A stretch of 10,047 nt of DNA, from positions 191 through 10,237 of the forward strand of contig DBPQ01000068.1 in assembly GCA_002304945.1 (NCBI GenBank), written 5' to 3'. This document shows positions 5,413 through 10,047 of this stretch, in pieces. The translations under genes and the position numbers were made by a program. The notes under the pieces were generated by a model, which saw only the letters and a list, made by a program, of their open reading frames with translations, ran no database searches and was not told where the DNA came from. Origin of the DNA: Actinomycetales bacterium UBA1416 (lineage in GTDB: Bacteria; Actinomycetota; Actinomycetes; Actinomycetales; Actinomycetaceae). Within the stretch, counting starts at the first letter, position 1. Each line of letters starts with the position of its first letter.

Positions 5413-6153
5413 ATGGACTCGCTCAGCGGCATCACCGAGGCCGTGCTCGCCTGGGCGGACACCCCGTGGCTGCTCGTCGCGATCTTCGTGCTCACCACGC
5501 TCGACGGCTTCTTCCCGCCCCTGCCCTCCGAATCCGTGGTCATCGCTGCCGCCGTGCTCATCGCGACCGGGACAGGCCCCTCGCTCTGGCTGCTCATCGC
5601 CGCCGCGGCAGCCGGTGCCTTCACGGGGGACGTGATCGCCTACCACATCGGGATGCTGCTGCCGCTGGAGCGGGTCCCGTTCTTCTCCAGCCCGCGGGGG
5701 CGCCGGACGCTCGCCTGGGCCGAGACGGCACTCGAGCGGCGTGCCGCGGTCTTCATCATGTCCGCGCGCTTCGTGCCGATCGGGCGGGTCGCCGTCAACA
5801 TGACCGCCGGGGCCGTCCGCTTCCCACGCGCCCGGTTCATCCTCACCGCGGCGGCAGCCGCGGTGATCTGGGCGTCCTACGCGACCGTGCTCGGCCTGCT
5901 CGCCGGGCACTACATCGAGAGCCACCTGCTCGTCGCGGTGGCCGGCGGTGTCGTGCTCGGCGTGGGGCTGGGCTTCGTGCTGGACGCCGCCCTGTCGGCC
6001 CTCAACCGCTGGTTCGAGGCCCGTAGCGAGCGCGGCCGCGCCCCGGCCACGAGGATCGGCGGCGCCCTGGTCCGCGCGTCCGCGCCGCCGGAGGTGGTCC
6101 ACCGCTCGGAGGGCGAGGCACCCCACGACGATCCCGCCCGCCACGCGGACTAG
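5413..6153 (+). CDS. DedA-family (SNARE-associated/VTT domain) membrane protein
   Basis: DedA proteins are polytopic inner-membrane proteins needed for membrane homeostasis; several act in transbilayer recycling of lipid carriers such as undecaprenyl phosphate. The 246-residue product shows both family signatures: the acidic/proline motif DGFFPPLPSE (31-40), placed in a re-entrant loop after the first hydrophobic segment, and SARFVPIGRVAVN followed by TAGAVRFPRARF (117-142), with the conserved arginines. Hydrophobic segments lie near 18-30, 41-75, 143-165 and 171-195. The last 45 or so residues are a hydrophilic, probably cytoplasmic, Arg/Ala/Glu-rich tail. The specific lipid substrate cannot be assigned. 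Its TAG stop interlocks with that of convergent coaA. Confidence 0.9.
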   Translation: MDSLSGITEAVLAWADTPWLLVAIFVLTTLDGFFPPLPSESVVIAAAVLIATGTGPSLWLLIAAAAAGAFTGDVIAYHIGMLLPLERVPFFSSPRGRRTLAWAETALERRAAVFIMSARFVPIGRVAVNMTAGAVRFPRARFILTAAAAAVIWASYATVLGLLAGHYIESHLLVAVAGGVVLGVGLGFVLDAALSALNRWFEARSERGRAPATRIGGALVRASAPPEVVHRSEGEAPHDDPARHAD

Positions 6154-7082
6154 AGCTTGCGCAACCGCATCCGCCGCATCCGGTGGTCCGGTCCCTTGGT
6201 GAGGACCAGGGTGGCGCGGCCCCGGGTGGGCGCGATGTTGCGCAGCAGGTTCGGGGCGTTGATCCGGTCCCAGATTGCGGAGGCCGTTGCGGTCGCCTCC
6301 TCGTCCGAGAGGGAACCGTACCGCCGGAAGTAGGAGCGCTCGTCCTGGAAGGCGGTGTCCTTCAGGGTGAGGAAGCGCTGCACGTACCACTGCTTGACGT
6401 GCTCCGGGTGGGCGTCCACGTAGATGGAGAAGTCGAAGAAGTCGGAGATCGCGAGGGGGGTGCTGGCACCCACGCGGGCGGGCTGCAGGACGTTGAGTCC
6501 CTCGACGATGAGGACGTCGGGGGAGCGCACCACGATCCGGGCGTCCGGGACGATGTCGTAGGTGAGGTGGGAGTAGACGGGAGCGTGGACCTCGGGCACG
6601 CCCGACTTGACCTCGTGCACGAAGCGCAGCATGGCGCGCCGGTCGAACGACTCGGGGAAGCCCTTCCGCTCCATCAGGCCCCGCCGTTCCAGCTCGGCGT
6701 TGGGGTGGAGGAACCCGTCGGTGGTCACGAGCGCCACGCTCGGGGTCTCGGGGAACCGGCTCAGCATCTCCCGCAGCAGGCGGGACATCGAGGACTTCCC
6801 GACGGCGACCGAGCCGGCCACGCCGATCACGTAGGGCGTGCGCGCCCCGATGTCCCGGAGGAACGCCCCCGTGGCGAGGTGGAGCCCCCTGGTCGCCGCC
6901 ACGTACATCTGCAGCAGCGAGGAGAGCGGCCGGAAGATCGTGTCCACCTCCGCCAGGTCGATCGGGTCCCCGATACCGCGGAGGCGCTCGACGTCGGCGG
7001 CGGTGAGGGGCAGGGGCGCCGAGTCCGCGAGGGCCGACCACTGGTCGCGGTCGAACTCCACGAACGGGGACCTGTCAGGCAC
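6150..7082 (-). CDS. coaA: Type I pantothenate kinase
   Basis: CoaA phosphorylates pantothenate with ATP, the first and usually CoA-regulated step of coenzyme A synthesis. The 310-residue product matches the type I family end to end: YVIGVAGSVAVGKSS with Walker A at 90-97, TTDGFLHPN (120-128), RKGFPESFDRRAMLRF, APVYSHLTYDIV (167-178), LIVEGLNVLQ (191-200), FSIYVDA, WYVQRFL, NLLRNIAPTRGRATLVL and the C-terminal MRLRKL shared with mycobacterial CoaA. The start is GTG at 7082; there is no Shine-Dalgarno, but CACAAT lies 6 nt upstream, suggesting a leaderless transcript. It is divergent from glmS (51 bp between starts) and convergent with the DedA gene, with which it shares a CTAG stop overlap. 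No hairpin lies at this 3' junction. Confidence 0.97.
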   Translation of the reverse strand: MPDRSPFVEFDRDQWSALADSAPLPLTAADVERLRGIGDPIDLAEVDTIFRPLSSLLQMYVAATRGLHLATGAFLRDIGARTPYVIGVAGSVAVGKSSMSRLLREMLSRFPETPSVALVTTDGFLHPNAELERRGLMERKGFPESFDRRAMLRFVHEVKSGVPEVHAPVYSHLTYDIVPDARIVVRSPDVLIVEGLNVLQPARVGASTPLAISDFFDFSIYVDAHPEHVKQWYVQRFLTLKDTAFQDERSYFRRYGSLSDEEATATASAIWDRINAPNLLRNIAPTRGRATLVLTKGPDHRMRRMRLRKL

Positions 7083-7094
7083 CCGTCGATTGTG
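7083..7094 (-). promoter_or_regulatory. Putative leaderless promoter (-10) of coaA
   Basis: Minus-strand CACAAT (7094-7089) is followed by six bases, CGACGG, and the GTG start at 7082. The nine-base block CACAATCGA and the spacing are the same as before the DUF5709 gene. No ribosome-binding site lies at a useful distance. Confidence 0.42.
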
Positions 7095-7120
7095 TCACTC
7101 CCGGGGGTGGCGGAGGGAAC

Positions 7121-7133
7121 TAGACTGGCGCGC
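7121..7133 (+). promoter_or_regulatory. Putative leaderless promoter (-10) of glmS
   Basis: TAGACT (7121-7126) matches TANNNT and is followed by seven bases (GGCGCGC) and then ATG 7134, so the start codon would be at or next to the transcription start. The GGAGGGA at 7112-7118 lies upstream of the -10 and is too far from the ATG to act as a ribosome-binding site. No clear -35 is visible. Confidence 0.55.
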
Positions 7134-8993
7134 ATGTGTGGAATCGTTGGTTACGTGGGGCCCGGCACGCCGTCCGGCCGCCCCCTCGACGTCGTCATGG
7201 GTGGCCTGGCCCGCCTCGAGTACCGGGGCTACGACTCGGCGGGTGTCGCGGTGGTCACGCCCTCCGGCCTGCAGTCCGCCAAGAGGGCCGGCAAGCTGAG
7301 CAACCTGGCCCTCGCGCTCGAGGATCACCCGCTCGATCCCGGGACGGTGGCGATCGGCCACACCCGGTGGGCGACCCACGGTGGGCCCACCGACGTCAAC
7401 GCCCACCCGCACCTGTCCGGGGACGGGCGGCTCGCCGTCATCCACAACGGCATCATCGAGAACTTCCGGGAGCTGAAGGACGAGCTGGTGGCCGACGGCG
7501 CCACGTTCCTCTCCGAGACCGACACGGAGGTCGTGGCCCACCTGCTCGCCCGCGAGTACGACAGGGTGGGGGACCTCACCCGCGCGATGCTCACCGTCAC
7601 GCGGGGACTGGAGGGGGCGTTCACGCTGCTCGCCGTGCACGCCGACCTGCCGGCCACGGTGGTGGGAGCACGGCGCAACTCGCCTCTCGTCGTCGGGCTG
7701 GGGGAGGGGGAGAACTTCCTGGGCTCCGACGTCGCCGCCTTCATCGCGCACACCCGCGAGGCACTCGAGCTGGGGCAGGACGAGGTGGTCACCATCACCG
7801 CGGACTCCGTCGAGGTCGTGGACGGCACCGGGGCCCCCGTCGAGCCCCGCGCGTTCACCGTTGACTGGGACGCCTCGGCGGCTGTCAAGGGCGGCTTCGC
7901 GTCCTTCATGGACAAGGAGATCCACGACCAGCCCAAGGCGGTGGCCGACACTCTGCTCGGCCGCACCGACGGGGCCGGACACATGGTCCTCGACGAGCTG
8001 CACATCAGCGAGTCCGTGCTGCGGTCGGTCGACAAGATCGTGGTCATCGCCTGCGGCACCGCCGCCTACGCCGGCCAGGTGGCCAAGTACGCGATCGAGC
8101 ACTGGTGCCGCATCCCGGTCGAGGTCGAACTCGCCCACGAGTTCCGGTACCGCGATCCCGTGGTGAACGAGAAGACCCTGGTGGTCGCGGTCAGCCAGTC
8201 CGGCGAGACGATGGACACGATCATGGCGGTCCGCCACGCCCGCGAGCAGGGCTCCAAGGTGCTGGCCATCGTCAACACGCACGGGTCCACCATCCCGCGG
8301 GAGTCCGACGCCGTGCTGTACACCCACGCCGGCCCCGAGGTCGCCGTCGCCTCCACCAAGGCGTTCCTCGCCCAGATCACGGCGTGCTACCTGCTCGGCC
8401 TCTACCTCGCCCAGCTCCGGGGCAACATGTACGCCGACGAGATCCGTACCATCCTCACCGAGCTGCAGGCGATGCCGGAGAGGATCCAGCGCGTCATCGA
8501 CGGCGGGGACCAGGTGCGCGAGCTCGCCCGGGCCATGAAGGACACCACCTCCGTCCTCTTCCTCGGGCGTCACGTCGGCTACCCGGTCGCGATGGAGGGC
8601 GCCCTGAAGCTGAAGGAGCTGGCCTACATCCACGCCGAGGGCTTCGCCGCCGGCGAGCTGAAGCACGGCCCCATCGCGCTGGTCGAGGACGGGCAGCCGG
8701 TCTTCGTCATCGTCCCCTCCCCGCGCGGGCGCGACCAGCTCCACGCCAAGGTGATCTCGAACATCCAGGAGGTGCGGGCGCGCGGCGCGCGCACGCTCGT
8801 GATCGCGGAGGACGGCGACACCGCGGTGGAGCCGTTCGCCGAGACGGTCATCCGCGTGCCCCGGACGCCCACCCTGCTCGCCCCCCTCGTCGCCGTGGTG
8901 CCGCTCCAGATCTTCGCGTGTGCGCTCGCCACCGCGAAGGGACTCGACGTCGACCAGCCCCGCAACCTCGCGAAGTCGGTGACGGTGGAGTAG
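7134..8993 (+). CDS. glmS: Glutamine--fructose-6-phosphate aminotransferase (isomerizing)
   Basis: GlmS makes glucosamine-6-phosphate from fructose-6-phosphate and glutamine, the entry step to UDP-GlcNAc and peptidoglycan. The 619-residue product is full family length. The N-terminal glutaminase domain (1 to about 235) starts MCGIVGYVG, with Cys2 becoming the N-terminal nucleophile after Met removal, and includes RLEYRGYDSAG, GHTRWATHG, NAHPH, HNGIIENF and SETDTEVVAH. A linker with FMDKEIHDQP leads to two SIS domains: the first with ACGTAAYAG (about 305-313) and SQSGETMDT (about 354), the second with LGRHVGYPVAMEGALKLKEL and AEGFAAGELKHGPIAL. It ends in the conserved DQPRNLAKSVTVE. There is no glmS ribozyme-like leader: the ATG directly follows the predicted promoter. 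Confidence 0.98.
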   Translation: MCGIVGYVGPGTPSGRPLDVVMGGLARLEYRGYDSAGVAVVTPSGLQSAKRAGKLSNLALALEDHPLDPGTVAIGHTRWATHGGPTDVNAHPHLSGDGRLAVIHNGIIENFRELKDELVADGATFLSETDTEVVAHLLAREYDRVGDLTRAMLTVTRGLEGAFTLLAVHADLPATVVGARRNSPLVVGLGEGENFLGSDVAAFIAHTREALELGQDEVVTITADSVEVVDGTGAPVEPRAFTVDWDASAAVKGGFASFMDKEIHDQPKAVADTLLGRTDGAGHMVLDELHISESVLRSVDKIVVIACGTAAYAGQVAKYAIEHWCRIPVEVELAHEFRYRDPVVNEKTLVVAVSQSGETMDTIMAVRHAREQGSKVLAIVNTHGSTIPRESDAVLYTHAGPEVAVASTKAFLAQITACYLLGLYLAQLRGNMYADEIRTILTELQAMPERIQRVIDGGDQVRELARAMKDTTSVLFLGRHVGYPVAMEGALKLKELAYIHAEGFAAGELKHGPIALVEDGQPVFVIVPSPRGRDQLHAKVISNIQEVRARGARTLVIAEDGDTAVEPFAETVIRVPRTPTLLAPLVAVVPLQIFACALATAKGLDVDQPRNLAKSVTVE

Positions 8994-9007
8994 ATTCAGC
9001 GGAATTA

Positions 9008-9035
9008 AGCCGCCCTGCCGGGGAGCAGGGCGGCT
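9008..9035 (+). terminator. Terminator of glmS
   Basis: AGCCGCCCTGC (9008-9018) pairs perfectly with GCAGGGCGGCT (9025-9035) over 11 bp with a CGGGGA loop, 14 nt after the glmS stop. The T-tract is absent. This is probably the last element of the host chromosome before the insertion sequence. Confidence 0.85.
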
Positions 9036-9051
9036 CAGACCATCAACAAAG

Positions 9052-9084
9052 TCGCCCAGCCCACGTGGCTGGGTGAAATTTTAT
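9052..9084 (+). terminator. Hairpin plus T-rich tract upstream of the transposase
   Basis: TCGCCCAGCC (9052-9061) pairs with GGCTGGGTGA (9067-9076) over 10 pairs with one G-T wobble, around a CACGT loop, followed by AATTTTAT. It has the form of a rho-independent terminator. Coming after the glmS terminator, it would block read-through into the transposase, a known self-limiting feature of insertion sequences, and it may be part of the element's left end. TATACT at 9082-9087 directly after it is a possible -10 for the transposase, without a matching -35. Confidence 0.6.
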
Positions 9085-9174
9085 ACTGGGGAGTCAAAAA
9101 ACCAAAAGGAAAAGCACATGCGGGTGTCGAATATAAACGGAGAAAAAGATCGAGAAACCGGGAGGTCGGGCTGC

Positions 9175-10047
9175 ATGCTGCGCGAGAAAGGGACAGGCAG
9201 TCAAGGGGAATACGAGATCGTGCTGTTGGAAGAGCTGATGGCGGCAGATCACTTGCTGCGCAAGGTCGACGCGGCGGTGGATTTCAGCTTTATCCACGAT
9301 CTGTGCAAGGATCTGTATTCGCCCAACATCGGCCGTCCGGCGGTCCCGCCGGAGCTCTTGTTCCGGATGCTGTTTCTGGGATACCTCTACGGCATCAAGT
9401 CCGAGGTAAAGCTCGCGCAGATGGTAAACGAGAACATCGCGTTCAAGTGGTTTCTTAGGTTAAAGCTGACGGAGAAGGGGCCGGATCACGCGACGATCAG
9501 CATCAACCGCGTACGGCGGTTCAAGGACAACTTCATCGCGGAGAAGATCTTCGACGAAATCCTGCGGCAGTGCGTGGAGAAGGGACTCGTAGGAGGGCAG
9601 GTACTCTACACCGACTCGACGCACATCAAGGCGAAGGCGAACAAGCACAAAAAGCGTCTGGTGACGGTGGAGGAGACGCCGGCTTCGTACATGGCGGAGT
9701 TGGACGCGCAGATCGATCTGGATCGCAAGGTTCTGGGAAAGAAGCCGTTCGATCGGAATGACGACGATAACGACGATCCGCCGTCCGGGGGAAAGACGAG
9801 GATGGAGAGCACGACGGACCCCGACAGCGGCCAACTGAACAAGGACGGGAAGCCGGACGGGTTCCATTACAGCGAACACCGCACCGTAGACAGCAAGCGA
9901 AACGTCATCGTCAACATCCACATCACCTCGGCCAACGCAAACGACATCACCCCCGTACCGGAACTGCTGGAAGAGATCGAGAGGCGGCTGGGATACCTGC
10001 CCAAGTACATGGGGTTTGACGCGGGATACCACAGCGCATGGATCGCG
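9175..10047 (+). CDS. IS1182-family DDE transposase (N-terminal part, cut by window edge)
   Basis: This transposase would cut and join the ends of its own element. The 291 visible residues start MLREKGTGSQGEYEIVLLEEL and continue with DHLLRKVDAAVDFSFIHDL, the N-terminal DUF772-type region GRPAVPPELLFRMLFLGYLYGIKSE, AFKWFLRLKLTE, HATISINRVRRF, then the first catalytic Asp in LYTDSTHIKAKANKHKK, a charged insert, ESTTDPDSGQ, FHYSEHRTVDSKRN and the second Asp in MGFDAGYHSAW. The third acidic residue lies outside the window. ATG 9175 matches the family start and has GGGAGG 9 nt upstream; an in-frame ATG at 9118 with AAAGGA 7 nt upstream would add 19 residues. The closest relatives I recall are from Bacillota, suggesting transfer. 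No frameshift is seen in the visible part. Confidence 0.9.
   Translation, partial: MLREKGTGSQGEYEIVLLEELMAADHLLRKVDAAVDFSFIHDLCKDLYSPNIGRPAVPPELLFRMLFLGYLYGIKSEVKLAQMVNENIAFKWFLRLKLTEKGPDHATISINRVRRFKDNFIAEKIFDEILRQCVEKGLVGGQVLYTDSTHIKAKANKHKKRLVTVEETPASYMAELDAQIDLDRKVLGKKPFDRNDDDNDDPPSGGKTRMESTTDPDSGQLNKDGKPDGFHYSEHRTVDSKRNVIVNIHITSANANDITPVPELLEEIERRLGYLPKYMGFDAGYHSAWIA

Larger units (their letters stand above)
9050..10047 (+). mobile_element. IS1182-type insertion sequence, left part (right end beyond the window)
   Basis: From about 9040 base composition shifts abruptly, with A/T-rich stretches such as AATTTTATACT and GTCAAAAAACCAAAAGG. The transposase uses A/T-ending codons that are rare in glmS and rpoA. 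The exact left end is not defined: no terminal inverted repeat or target duplication can be confirmed without the right end, and 9050 is an estimate just before the 9052-9076 hairpin. It inserted downstream of the glmS terminator and breaks no recognisable gene in view. Confidence 0.75.

Noticed and set aside
5347..7041. Very long minus-strand open frame (over 560 codons) through the DedA gene and coaA
   Set aside because: It runs in a different frame across two well-supported genes, is low-complexity Arg/Pro/Gly/Ala-rich, and is the expected shadow of high-GC coding DNA.
7083..7133. Possible glmS riboswitch/ribozyme upstream of glmS
   Set aside because: Only 51 bp separate the coaA and glmS starts, and the predicted transcription start coincides with the glmS ATG, leaving no room for the ribozyme.
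7095..8744. Roughly 550-codon minus-strand open frame opposite glmS
   Set aside because: Its translation is Gly/Val/Asp/His-rich without any domain, whereas the plus strand encodes complete GlmS.

Overview
This window is a high-GC chromosomal segment from an actinobacterium. The RpoA sequence, the rpsK-rpoA-rplQ order without rpsD between them, and the extended S9 and L17 proteins fit Micrococcales (Cellulomonas/Georgenia-like relatives). That placement is an inference from remembered sequence features, not a search. Nearly everything from 1 to about 9035 is ordinary housekeeping DNA with strong third-position G/C bias.

Layout. (1) 1-1964, plus strand: end of the S10/spc/alpha ribosomal operon, with the 3' part of rpsK, then rpoA and rplQ, closed by a strong hairpin at 1980-2007. 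(2) 2013-2768, minus: a ROK/polyphosphate-glucokinase-like sugar kinase, inverted between rplQ and truA. (3) 2822-3781, plus: truA, whose serine-rich tail overlaps by 121 bp, tail to tail, the acidic end of a minus-strand DUF5709 protein (3661-4089). (4) 4090-5306, plus: a consensus-like promoter, a structured 5' leader of about 120 nt, and the rplM-rpsI operon, ended by a perfect hairpin. (5) 5413-6153, plus: a DedA-family membrane protein, whose stop codon interlocks with that of convergent coaA (6150-7082, minus). (6) 7134-8993, plus: glmS, divergent from coaA and followed by a terminator. (7) About 9050 to the window end: a compositionally different IS1182-type insertion sequence whose transposase runs off the edge.

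How the genes work together: the ribosomal proteins and RNA polymerase alpha are the translation/transcription core, and TruA modifies tRNA. CoaA starts coenzyme A synthesis and GlmS starts amino-sugar (peptidoglycan precursor) synthesis. DedA-family proteins support membrane lipid homeostasis. Several genes (the ROK kinase, the DUF5709 gene, coaA, glmS) have a -10-like hexamer 6-7 nt before the start codon and no well-placed Shine-Dalgarno, which suggests leaderless mRNAs. The ribosomal genes and dedA have normal ribosome-binding sites.

I found no CRISPR array, tRNA, rRNA, prophage, toxin-antitoxin or recognisable defence system, and no convincing undescribed system. The points most worth a second look are the truA/DUF5709 antisense coding overlap, the rplM leader RNA, the run of leaderless promoters, and the foreign-looking IS after glmS.
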